NCBI GenBank assembly: GCA_963854835.1
Contig: OY978526.1
Coordinates: 32,211,001-32,275,000, forward strand
Length of the DNA stretch: 64,000 nucleotides
Source of the DNA: Megamerina dolium
Lineage: Eukaryota > Arthropoda > Insecta > Diptera > Megamerinidae
Direction of reading: 5' to 3'
Shown in pieces: positions 10,201-19,553 of this stretch (the stretch's first letter is position 1; each line of letters opens with the position of its first letter). Both the position numbers and the translations under genes were made by a program. Under the pieces are notes generated by a model. It made no database searches. It was not told the DNA's origin and worked only from the letters and a program-made list of their open reading frames with translations.

Positions 10201-11587
10201 ATTACTCATTTTTAGTCGTTTCATTGACATAAAAATTTTTTTAACATATTTTTTAGATTGTAGAAAGATAATTTTATGGCGAGAATTTTAAGCATAATAT
10301 TGTTTAAATCATACGAGAATTGTAGAAGCTACTAAGCATTAAGTGATGAAAGGCAAATTAGATTTTAAACATAAACTCGTTTGTATATACAACAAAGCTA
10401 TCGAAATGAAACTTGGTAAGGTTTTCTTGAAAACTGTGCACTTTTTGCGCACGAAAACATAAAGACATCGACCTGAAACTCAATAGGTAAGGTCAGTTAT
10501 GCATGAAAATAAATCCATATAGAAGTGGGCGTAATCAATAGAAAATCAAGTCTACCACCTCTTATACAATTATATTTTATCGTATACATGTTTTCACATT
10601 TTAAGCACGAAAGTAGGAAGTTATGAAGCTGAAACCCAGTATACACGATTAAATTTGCCAATAAATCAACGAGCCCGAAAATGGGCGGGTTAGGTTGAAA
10701 ACCAAACCACATATTTGTATGAGAGGTGGGCGAGATTTTCATCCGATTCTGCCCATTTTCAATATATTAGTTCCTTGCTAAAGAAAGCCTTACGTACCAA
10801 ATTTAAATCGATAACTTCATTGTTACTTTCATTTATACTCTATATACAAACGAGTTTGTGTCTAAAATATAATTTGCCTGTGTATCATCACTTAATGCTT
10901 AGTAGCTTCTACATTTCCCGTCTGATTTCAACAGTAATATGCTTAAAATTTCCACCATAAAATTGTCTTTCATTTACGATCTGAAAAATATGTGAAATAT
11001 TTTTTTTTTTTCATGTCAATGGAACAACTGAAAATGAGTAATTTTCAAAAAAGTGAAAATTGTATTTTTTTTCAAATTTCATCGCATGTTAAATTTAATT
11101 CAATCGGCACAGGTGGCGCATTGTCAGAAAGAAAACCACGGCTTTTGAATGGATTTCGAGATTTTTGCCATTAACTAAAAGAAGTGCAATGAATCACGTT
11201 TATCGCGAATATCTCAGAAACGCTTCTTTCGAAAAATTAATGAGGTCCATTTTCTTGTTTAGCGGGTAAAGCTTAGGGTAGAAAACATACCGGTTTTAGG
11301 TACTCTTTCTGGCGAGTAGCGTAATCGAAAATCGTGTGTCGACTTACTTGAAACTAGCTACAGTAAGCTATTTTGCAATATTATATTTACTTATTTTTCT
11401 CTCTTGTCCTGCAGGTCTTCCATCCGACCTTAGTGAAGATCACATAAAATTTCTACAAAATGAAGTTGCTGCTCAAAGCAAACTAGTAATTGATCGCGTC
11501 AAAGAAATACTTGAAATTGATCAGCAAATTGTATTAATCGAATGCAATAATATTATTAAGAAGATGCATGAGAATGTCTCAAATTAA
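7282..11587 (+). CDS. MYND zinc finger and two-Tudor-domain protein (TDRD1/veneno-like)
   Basis: Six exons joined by eye: 7282-7292, 7537-7674, 7733-8666, 8736-8917, 8988-9181, 11415-11587. The sum is 1632 bases, a continuous 543-residue frame. A MYND finger occupies residues 11-46, with Cys pairs 11/14, 22/25, 30/34 and His42/Cys46. The first Tudor region is about 124-235 with its core near 170-220 (FCDYGR), then a D/N-rich linker, then a second Tudor about 423-475 (EWYRGKV, YIDYTN). Tudor proteins bind dimethyl-arginine tails of Piwi proteins and scaffold germ granules; a piRNA-pathway role is inference from architecture. The tiny first exon is the weakest call; it was chosen because it gives the only in-phase Met. 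Intron 5 holds a 2.1-kb insertion. The gene converges on a paralogue ending at 11850. Confidence 0.85.
9226..11337. mobile_element. About 2.1-kb element with long inverted arms inside a Tudor-gene intron
   Basis: Both ends begin ACACGATTTT reading inward (9226, and 11337 on the other strand), and the outer arms stay recognisably inverted for roughly 250 bp (9226-9480 against 11090-11337; shared blocks include the segment around the GAGATATTCGC motif and AAAGCCGTGG). A second inverted pair is 9490-9570 with about 10120-10215, and a third, longer pair is about 10240-10500 with 10560-10990. No transposase frame is left. Foldback-like or long-TIR DNA transposon structure is inferred, probably with nesting. 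No target duplication was recognised. It fills most of the 2.2-kb intron. Confidence 0.55.
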
Positions 11588-11849
11588 TTCTTAGAATATT
11601 CCAAGATAGTTGATTTGAAATGTACACGCAATGGAGATGCTACAAAAAAGAAAAAGGATATATTTATTTTGATTTTCTTTTATATGAATATTTTTAGAAT
11701 TATGTTTTATTACTGATTATTGGATCTTCACGACTTGGTTTTATGTATGACGAAAATTATGACTTTTATTGTTAAATTCAAAAAAAATTCATATGAACAC
11801 ATTTCTTCAAAAAACTGTAATTTCAAATATCAATTAATGAAAAAATATA
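11588..11849. other. Shared 3' intergenic region of two convergent Tudor genes
   Basis: Only 262 bases separate the two stop codons. The sequence is AT-rich. Any 3' UTRs must be short or overlap, so antisense overlap of the two transcripts is possible. Confidence 0.6.
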
Positions 11850-14800
11850 TTAACCCAGCAACTCGTCAATGTTGTTTATTATTATGTTGTACATTCCATC
11901 GCTTGATTTATACACTTTGGCGTATAGAATCGGATTGACATTAAGCACTTTCGAAAACCGAGTGTATTGATCTTTCGTTAGACCTATTCAAAATAAAAAT
12001 AGAAGAGAAAAACTAAACATTGTCAATATGAAATAATTTGCTAACCTTTTACATAACATTCATTGGCATATGATGGAAACATGAGATCTTTTGTTATGGG
12101 TAGCAAATCTTTCTTTGCCACCTCACAAATGTTGCCATAATCAAAAAAGACCATCAAATATAACCCCTTATCCTTCAAGACATCAACGCATAAGGCACGA
12201 TACCATTCGCCATCTTCAGAATAAACAGCTAAGCAAATTTCATTGATTCTGTAAGGCAAGAAAATTACGATTACAAAAACAACATAGCTGACGTATATGA
12301 GTGATTGTTAAATACTTTGGCTTATATCCATTCTTGGGTATGTGCGAGCATTTGCAGTACTTGGAGACCATAATTAGGTTATCCTGCATTTGGACTGCAG
12401 AATCTTTATTGCTGATATCGACTACGGTGATAAATCCATTCGATATTCTTGAACAATCAAGCACAAGTAGTGGTACATTATCACCACTTGTTATGGGTAC
12501 AGTTTCCAGGTCAGCCATCGAGTAAGTGATAGAAGTATCCTGAAGTGAACTAACGTTTAAGTTGATCGCACCAATATCCGTGGTCTGCTTATTTTGTTCA
12601 ATAGGCATAGCTCTGTTTGCTGTTGTACACTTCGCTAGACCATCCTGCACTGCAGTTATGTCATCAACTTTAGAGCTCTTAGAGCTCAAATTCATATTTG
12701 GTGAAACACTGACGTTGGAGCCACTTTCGAACAAAAGTGGCAGCAATTTCTTGCTTAAACTCTGCTGATCTTTAGTTAGTAAAACCAGGTCAACTGTATC
12801 GCTTTTATCCATAGCTACTTTCACTTTAAATTCTGTTTGGTTTTGCTGGCATTTGTTTAGCATTTCCAAAGCTTTGTTATCGGCCAGTACAGATGTGATA
12901 TTTTCTAAATAGGCAAGTTTCACCTTCCATAGATACACTGGAGAATGCCACACAAATGCATTGGCCTTGCGCATACATTTTCGAGGTATGGAACTTAGTA
13001 CGCCTGTATCTATATTCCGAACATTATACGTATCGCTATCGCACTTTGCAACAATCTAAAGATATCATTTTTAAGTCGATATTAATTCAAGGAAAACAAT
13101 AATAAAATAGTTATTGCATTACTAACCTCTGCCCTAAAGTACACTTCATTATCAGCCTGTGCTAACACTATGTCACCAACATTTGGAAATTCTTCTGCGA
13201 TATAGGGTAAACATTTCGATGAAATGACGCTTAATAGATCCGCATATTGTTTTGTACACACGTAAGATATGTACACTTCCGAATGCTTTATCACATTCGT
13301 AATGAATATTTTGCTTCCATCAGCAAAGCGTTGTTCCTTCCACGTATTCACAGCTAAATCATCTAATGGACCGATGAAAAGTGTGGCCATAGCGTCACAT
13401 ATCTGTTTCTCTTCTACGTAAATGGTACATGATGTTTCATCAACATCGCCATTTAAGGATTCAGAATTCAATAAAACCACAGACAATTGTCCTTCACTCT
13501 CAAAGTCACATAGATCAATATTACTTGCAGTCGCTTGAATATCAATACAGAATACACTGATGGGTAACGGAATGTATTTATCGGGAATGATTTTGATTAA
13601 ATCGCACATTTCTACGTGTCCTTCATCCAGCAGATACACCAAAAATGCTTGATATTTCTCCTCATAAGCCATCAAGCATGCTCGTTGCCAGCCACAACTA
13701 GTGCGCGCCGCAACGAAAGACCCATATGTTGGGATTGAAGCATAATCGTATTTTAGGCCTTGCTCGGTATTCAGATATTCATTCATTTCCGAAATGGCGC
13801 TGCTCGCTTTACACTTCGCTAAGGCTATCTTGCCATTTTTCGCAAGCCTCTTTATGATCACCCTGGGATTTTTTTTCAAAACATCTGTTGGCAAGGTAGC
13901 TGGTATCGATTTCACATTAATTTCAGCCAATAAGAGATTATCTGGAGATTTTGCAGCTACGATTCGTATGCTTATTACAGATTCAATTTCCAATGGAACG
14001 CTATTATTTACCACTTTTACACGAAACGTATAAACATTCAAGTTGGACATAATAGGTATTGGATCAAACAATTCGTTCAGGCGTGCAACAATTTTATTAC
14101 CGTAGTCGACCAAGCGTACAATTGCCTTTTCTTTGCAATCCATAACTTCCAATACCTCAGCGCGATACAGAACTCCGTTTAGTGGAGCTGCAACGAGAGC
14201 ACCTACAGATATGTTTCCTCTAGCAACAGGTGCATCCATGGGAATATTACGATTCATCTCGCTCAATAACTTTCGCAAAATGTCATCATATATAGTTTCA
14301 GTAACCCAAAAAATTGAATTATGCTCAGTATCTTCTATCAATTGTACAATGACATCAACAAATCTGTTCGTTGGAGGTAAGTACTGACATTTCCATGCGG
14401 GCTTTTTGGTTTTGCCCGTTGTTTTCAGTGTAAACTCTTTTTCATCCAACAATACATTTTGTGTTTTAGATAATGTAGATGGTAAATTACACTCTGGATC
14501 CTTGTTTGTGTTATCCGACTTAACCGTGATCGCTGCCATCAAAGACTTTGAATGATTTCGTTCGTCAGTAGCTACTTTACTGGGGCGTCGTAAAGGCAAA
14601 ATATTTCCAGTTTGTGTCGAAGAACTAGTTTCTGCACGATGGTACACCTTTGCAATCGGAATCAAATGTCTTGTGTGCAAGCATTAAAACCAGATTTATG
14701 AATGTGACCCAAAATATTAATATATTTCACTTACGGCATTTGAAAGCAATGATTTTTGTGCTCCTTCCAGTCCTGAACTTGACATTCTGTACTGCAATAA

Positions 14801-14868
14801 CTCTCGTGGCATCGCTGACATAGTAATGACGCTGGCTTTTCACACTTTATACAAACCAATTCCGGCAT
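11850..14868 (-). CDS. MYND zinc finger and four-Tudor-domain protein (TDRD1/veneno-like)
   Basis: Five exons: 14868-14735, 14669-13127, 13055-12316, 12248-12046, 11983-11850. The sum is 2754 bases, a 917-residue frame. A MYND finger covers residues 6-41 (Cys6/9, 17/20, 25/29, His37/Cys41). Tudor regions are near 196-250 (LVDYGN), 357-405 (WQRACL), 538-590 (VYFRAE) and 807-860 (EWYRA, FFDYGN). MYND plus four Tudors is the TDRD1-type layout; such proteins act in cytoplasmic germ granules with Piwi proteins, so a piRNA-pathway role is inferred. The start is the first Met, five codons before the first zinc ligand. The intron after the MYND finger, the intron before the last Tudor (phase 2, after xPK) and the last intron (phase 1, in a Gly codon) sit exactly as in the convergent neighbour, so the pair arose by inverted duplication or one flipped after tandem duplication. 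Confidence 0.9.
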
Positions 14869-16295
14869 TACGAACAATGATTTTTATTAAAAATTATATG
14901 GATATTTCTGATGCTGTAATACACGAACACGCGTCTTTAAATCCGTATGTAAAACGATTCTCGAATAACGGTTCTTCATCCCATTCAATTTCCGTTAAAT
15001 CCGAAATCAAATAGTATTGCCAACGGCTCTATTATGAAGGTAACGCAATCCGATAGTATCTACTCTCAAATAAGAAAAGAATAAGGTAAGAAGTTATACT
15101 CTGTCTGTTTGGGTGTAATATTCCCCATTTGAGGGGAGCGTTAGCAGCCATATATAACAGTACAATCAGTTGTCTGTTCATTCACAAAATTTTGTCAAAA
15201 TAATGTCACTTTCTGATAGTATACGAACGGAAAATTATCAGAATGAATTAGCAAATTGATATTAACAGTTCATTTATTGTTGATAGAGTTGTGCAAAATT
15301 TATTCTCTCTAACCTCAGCTCTCATTCATTTTTATGCTCTCATTTTTGAATTCTTTGACACTAGTAGTGAAAAGATTGACTGCTGTTGATCATTTCAATA
15401 ACTGTCATCAAATAAATAATATAGTGTTCTTATGTAGAGGAATGAATTGACTGCAACACTATGACTACTGACGTTGCCGTTACCGCGTTTAGTTCGTTCC
15501 AGTTGTAGACATCATCAAAACTATCCCTACAGATGCCATCTTCCCCTCGTTCTACAATCTTGCTGGAGCAGTGAATTTGTTTATAACTGCAGAAATTGTG
15601 TATACGAACGTTGTATTAAGTTTATTCGCTAACTGACAACTTTCAACAATTGTTAATGATTGTCGACAGTGAAACGTTCGCGTACCCGATTTATGTGACA
15701 GAGAATCCCAAAAGAGAGCGTAAAAATTGAAGAGAGCTGATAGTTTGTAATAGTAAAGTTTTTGCCATCACTTTTCATCACCTATAGAAAAAAATCCAGC
15801 TGTCAATTACGTACTGTGATTGTCAATTTGTAAGTTTCTGATAGGTTCGAGTACTTGCTGTATATATGTTCTCACCTTGAGAGTATAAATTGCAATTACT
15901 CTCTTATCGATAGAATGAAGTGGTAACGTACCTGAACAAACTTATACTCCACAATTTTAACAATTGTTGAATGTTGTTTGGCATGAACTGTCAGTTTGCT
16001 AATATACAGCCAATTTTTAATTTCTACTAAAAGTTCGTTGTGGTAACATTTTGAATTTGAACGCAAAGTTTTGCTCGGCTTCCATTTTATTTGCTTGAGT
16101 TTCATGTCGGATAATTAAAAACGTGAAAATAGTTTAAATAACTTTACTTTTCTTCGTCAACTTTTTTCAGTGTATTTGAATTTTTAAGCGCTTCAATACA
16201 GTGAACTTGCTTGACGTCATCTTTCAAATGCTGTCATCAATATAAAAAAAAGCCCACACACAAATATTGCCACTGATAAAACTTATATCTGGCTC
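14869..16295. other. Upstream region of the minus-strand Tudor gene, no other gene seen
   Basis: It should hold the promoter of the four-Tudor gene; no core element was assigned. Segments near 15625-15660 and 15950-16030 share an inverted pattern (AACTGACA.. and CAACAATTGTTAA), suggesting an old inverted-repeat element. A 69-codon frame at 15896-16105 on the minus strand looks like chance. Confidence 0.4.
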
Positions 16296-16910
16296 TCAAA
16301 ATGACAAATTGTAGCCAATAATTTTTGCATGTGTAGACGTAAGGCAAATTGTCTCATATCGTCTGTGCACCAAACAAACAAACAAAGCTGTTAATGCCTT
16401 GCGCCACACTCTGGTCGGTCCATTGTTGTAATACAACATCATTTTTGTTTCGTCACAGAATCTTACATCGTCCCAATATTCATCAGGTTGAGAAATGAGC
16501 CTTGAGACGAAGGAGAAACGTCTTTCAATATTTTGTGCTGATAGCGGCGGCTTCTTACGAGTAACTCTTGATGAATATTTGTTTCTCAGTATCGCCTGTC
16601 GTACAGTTTCATGGGAAGCCACTATACCACACTCTTCCTTGAGTTTCTCCGCAATCGTTCTGATCGAAATTTGTGGATTTTTGTGCAGTTCCCTCATCAT
16701 TAAGCGCTCTGCCCGATCAGTAATTTTAAGCTTTGGGCCACCTCCACACATTGGCTCCAATCTACCCTCATTTTCAGAAAGATTTAAAACATTATAAATT
16801 GTCTTACGTGTTACAGAGAACATTTCTGATAACTTCTCCACATTTTCTCCCAATTGGCGATTGTAGTATATAAGCTGAACCACTTCAGCCGATAACCTTT
16901 TGCCTGGCAT
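16296..16910 (-). pseudogene. Truncated Tc1-like transposase
   Basis: A 204-codon frame. Residues about 1-60 form a first helix-turn-helix (LSAEVVQLIYYNRQLGEN..VTRKTIYNVL). A GGGPKLKITDR linker follows, and residues 70-125 form the second helix-turn-helix (TIAEKLKEECGIVASHETVRQAI). The catalytic domain begins with the first acidic residue in RFCDETKMMLYYNNGPTRVWRK. After WRKALTAL the sequence no longer resembles a transposase, so the second and third catalytic acids are gone. It may still bind DNA but cannot catalyse cut-and-paste. Intact transposases of this kind are about 330-350 residues. Confidence 0.85.
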
Positions 16911-16934
16911 TTTAAAAACACAATATTTAAACAG

Positions 16935-18509
16935 ATGAAGTGGAAATGTGGAGGAGAATGCCCGATAACCCCAATTACAGATGATGGTGTTGATGTTCCA
17001 CCACCCGACTATGACGAGGTTGAAACGGCCATTTTAAGGCTGAAGAACAACAAAGCTGCAGGTGCTGATGGCCTGCCTGCCGAGTTGTTTAAGACCGGAG
17101 GCGATGAGCTGCTCACCCGCATGCACCAGCTCATAAGCAGAATATGGTCGGATGAAAGCATGCCTGATGATTGGAGGCTCAGTGTGCTCTGTCCTGTACA
17201 TAAAAAAGGAGACCCCACAATTTGCGCCAACTACCGTGGAATAAGTCTCCTGAGCATCGCGTACAAGGTTCTATCGAGCGTACTGTGTGAAAGGTTGAAG
17301 CCTATGCTCAGCAACCTGATTGGACCTTATCAGTGTGGCTTCAGACCTGGTAAATCCACCATCGACCAGATTTTCACACTGCGCCAAATCCTGGAGAAGA
17401 CCCAAGAAAAACAGATCGACACACACCACTTATTTGTTGATTATAAAGCCGCTTTCGACAGTCCGGTAAGGGATTACCTCTACGCAACAATGTCTGAGTT
17501 CGGTATTCCTGCAAAGCTCATTCGACTTTGTAGAATGACACTGCATAACTCCCGTTGTGCAGTGAAAATTGGGAAGGACCTCTCCGCACCGTTTAATACC
17601 GAACGGGGTTTCAGACAAGGTGATTCGTTATCGTGCGACTTCTTCAATCTTATTATGGAGAAAATAATACGAGCTGCTGATCTACGACATAATGGCACTA
17701 TATTCAACAAAAGTGTCATGCTGTTAGCGTATGCCGACGATATTGACATAATCGGCATGAACACGCGAGCAGTCAGTGCAGCATTCTCAGAGTTGGAAAG
17801 AGAGTCGCGTCGGATGGGTCTCACGATGAACGAGGGCAAGACGAAGTATCTAGTGTCAATAAACAAAGAGTCCAGGCGTCTTGGACAGCACGTCACTGTT
17901 GACAACTACGCTTTTGAAGTAGTAAGGTACTTTGTCTATCTTGGAACCAGCATTAACAGCAGTAATGACGTCAGCTTGGAGATCATGCGTAGGATAACTC
18001 TTGCTAACAGGTGTTACTTTGGGCTGAGTAAGCAATTGAGAAGTCGAGCCCTCTCCCGAAGAACGAAAACTACACTCTACAAGTCTCTCATCATGCCTGT
18101 CCTAACATATGGCGCTGAAGCCTGGACAATTTCCACCTCGGATGAGCGAATACTTGGAGTTTTCGAGAGAAAAGTCCTACGCAAGATCTTTGGACCTATT
18201 TGCGTTGGTGGCGAGTACCGGATAAGGTACAACCATGAGCTGTACGAGCTGTATGCCGATATTGACATAGTAAAGCGCATCAAAATCCAGCCTCTGCGCT
18301 GGCTAGGTCATGTCGAGCGAATGGAAGAACATGCTCCAGCTAAGAAGGTGTTATATTCGGAACCCGCTGGAGGACGACGCAAAAGAGGAAGACCAAACCT
18401 CCGGTGGAAAGACCAAGTACTGGAGAACCTGACGGCGCTTGGAATTTCTAACTGGCGCCAGCTAGCGAAGAACAGAGATGGCTGGCGAAGCATGTTATTT
18501 TCGGCCTAA
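16935..18509 (+). CDS. RTE-type reverse transcriptase, 5'-truncated but otherwise open
   Basis: The 524-codon frame is uninterrupted to its stop. RT motifs appear in order: NNKAAGADGLPAEL, NYRGISLLSIAYK, GFRPGKSTIDQI, LFVDYKAAFDS (first catalytic Asp), ERGFRQGDSLSC, and LLAYADDIDIIG (YADD catalytic pair, about residue 264). Then come the thumb and a Gly/Arg-rich C-terminal segment, GGRRKRGRPNLRWKDQV. The first Met and about five residues come from flanking host DNA inside the target duplication, so the start is accidental. The endonuclease is missing, so autonomous transposition is not possible. Lack of any stop suggests recent insertion. Confidence 0.9.
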   Translation: MKWKCGGECPITPITDDGVDVPPPDYDEVETAILRLKNNKAAGADGLPAELFKTGGDELLTRMHQLISRIWSDESMPDDWRLSVLCPVHKKGDPTICANYRGISLLSIAYKVLSSVLCERLKPMLSNLIGPYQCGFRPGKSTIDQIFTLRQILEKTQEKQIDTHHLFVDYKAAFDSPVRDYLYATMSEFGIPAKLIRLCRMTLHNSRCAVKIGKDLSAPFNTERGFRQGDSLSCDFFNLIMEKIIRAADLRHNGTIFNKSVMLLAYADDIDIIGMNTRAVSAAFSELERESRRMGLTMNEGKTKYLVSINKESRRLGQHVTVDNYAFEVVRYFVYLGTSINSSNDVSLEIMRRITLANRCYFGLSKQLRSRALSRRTKTTLYKSLIMPVLTYGAEAWTISTSDERILGVFERKVLRKIFGPICVGGEYRIRYNHELYELYADIDIVKRIKIQPLRWLGHVERMEEHAPAKKVLYSEPAGGRRKRGRPNLRWKDQVLENLTALGISNWRQLAKNRDGWRSMLFSA

Positions 18510-18546
18510 ATCGATATTCGGTTGTTATGGCCACATAAGTAAGTAA
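16952..18546 (+). mobile_element. 5'-truncated RTE-type non-LTR retrotransposon
   Basis: The insert is bounded by a 15-bp direct duplication (16937-16951 and 18547-18561, GAAGTGGAAATGTGG), and it ends in tandem TAAG units (ACATAAGTAAGTAAG) rather than poly-A, typical of RTE-clade elements. Endonuclease and 5' sequence are absent: this is a 5' truncation made during target-primed reverse transcription. It lies in the 5' UTR of the Tc1-like element. Confidence 0.9.
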
Positions 18547-18561
18547 GAAGTGGAAATGTGG

Positions 18562-18926
18562 AAAATGTGGAAAAATTAATCACAAACTAACAAATAAAAT
18601 CATAGGAACTGGTCACTGCAACGCGTTTACGCAAATAGATAACTGTAAATGTACCGTTAATCGTTGAAGTGTTGAATAAAGGAATTAAAAAAATAGTTGT
18701 GAAAAGAGTTTCTTGACACTTGTAAAATTGAGTAAAATTTATTTTTGTTGTATTTTTCTTTTCTTTTGCGTAGAACTTGCAATTTTTTTTCATGAATCTT
18801 TTATAAATACTGTAAATATCTGTAACTAATAAAAAAAAATTTGTATATGGAAAAAAGTTAATATTTTTGGCTAAGAAAGTTAAAAATTTGAATTTTGTTT
18901 CAATGTGTAAACTCATTCTTGACATA

Positions 18927-18929
<3 letters not shown>
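18562..18929 (-). mobile_element. 5' end of the split Tc1-like element
   Basis: Continues the Tc1-like 5' UTR beyond the LINE. It is AT-rich with no coding frame. The terminal CAGTATGTCAAG (reading minus) lies against a TA run, which marks the transposon boundary. Confidence 0.6.
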
Positions 18930-18999
<70 letters not shown>

Positions 19000-19001
19000 C
19001 A

Positions 19002-19041
<40 letters not shown>

Positions 19042-19043
19042 CA

Positions 19044-19108
<65 letters not shown>
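18930..19108. repeat. (TA)n microsatellite, left part
   Basis: About 180 bases of TA dinucleotide, broken by two ATTTATACATCTATA variants. It starts exactly at the Tc1-like terminus and is cut at 19109 by the LTR element. Open frames of Ile/Tyr repeats here are artefacts. Confidence 0.95.
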
Positions 19109-19111
<3 letters not shown>

Positions 19112-19524
19112 AACGAGTATCGATAGTTGATTACTCATCACTATTGTGACTGGCACTATTGGCAGCATCGAAACGAATGTCAACAAAAAGAAATGAGCGA
19201 TAACCAGAACAAGCCAACGAGAAAGGAAGAGAAGAATCTCGATAAAGGAAGATTCTGGGGTGTTGCCAACAGAGTATAAATAGAGCCAGTAATTCAGAAC
19301 GTGATTGCGAAAACATTGATACAGAGGCAAAAGTTGCAAGTACATTTAAGTGTTACAGTAAATAGTTGATTATAAACAGAGTTGATTGTAAATAGAGTTT
19401 ATTAAATAAATTGTTGCTGTATATAGTTGTATAAAATAAGTGTTGCAGTTATCATTAACAGAATCCAGTGATCGAACAAGGTAATTCAAATAGAATTAAA
19501 CGTTCACAGAATAAAAACGTAACA
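19109..19524 (+). repeat. 5' LTR
   Basis: 416 bases from TGTAACG to GTAACA. A TATAAATA box at 19275 is a plausible promoter for the element. Compared with the 3' LTR it lacks 22 bases after GAGCCAG near 19290. Confidence 0.92.
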
Positions 19525-19526
19525 AT

Positions 19527-19546
19527 TGGTGTCAGAAGTGGGATTC
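19527..19546 (+). other. Primer-binding site, complementary to tRNA-Leu 3' end
   Basis: TGGTGTCAGAAGTGGGATTC lies two bases after the LTR. Its complement, ending TTCTGACACCA, matches the acceptor/T-arm end known for insect tRNA-Leu, so leucyl-tRNA priming is inferred. Confidence 0.75.
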
Positions 19547-19553
19547 TGTAAAG

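Larger units (their letters stand above)
16296..18929 (-). mobile_element. Tc1-like DNA transposon, 3'-deleted and split by an RTE LINE
   Basis: The minus-strand transposase start is at 16910. The element 5' end is read at 18929 as CAGTATGTCAAGAATGAG next to a TA run, the expected end type and target of Tc1-like elements. The 5' UTR is interrupted by the LINE at 16952-18546. The other terminus was not found near 16200-16300, and the transposase loses its family pattern near residue 170, so the 3' half is deleted. Confidence 0.7.

Noticed and set aside
17009..18493. Minus-strand frames opposite the RTE reverse transcriptase
   Set aside because: Shadows of the sense frame with its YADD and other RT motifs.
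18867..19130. Ile/Tyr repeat proteins, also 22955-23586
   Set aside because: Translations of (TA)n microsatellites.
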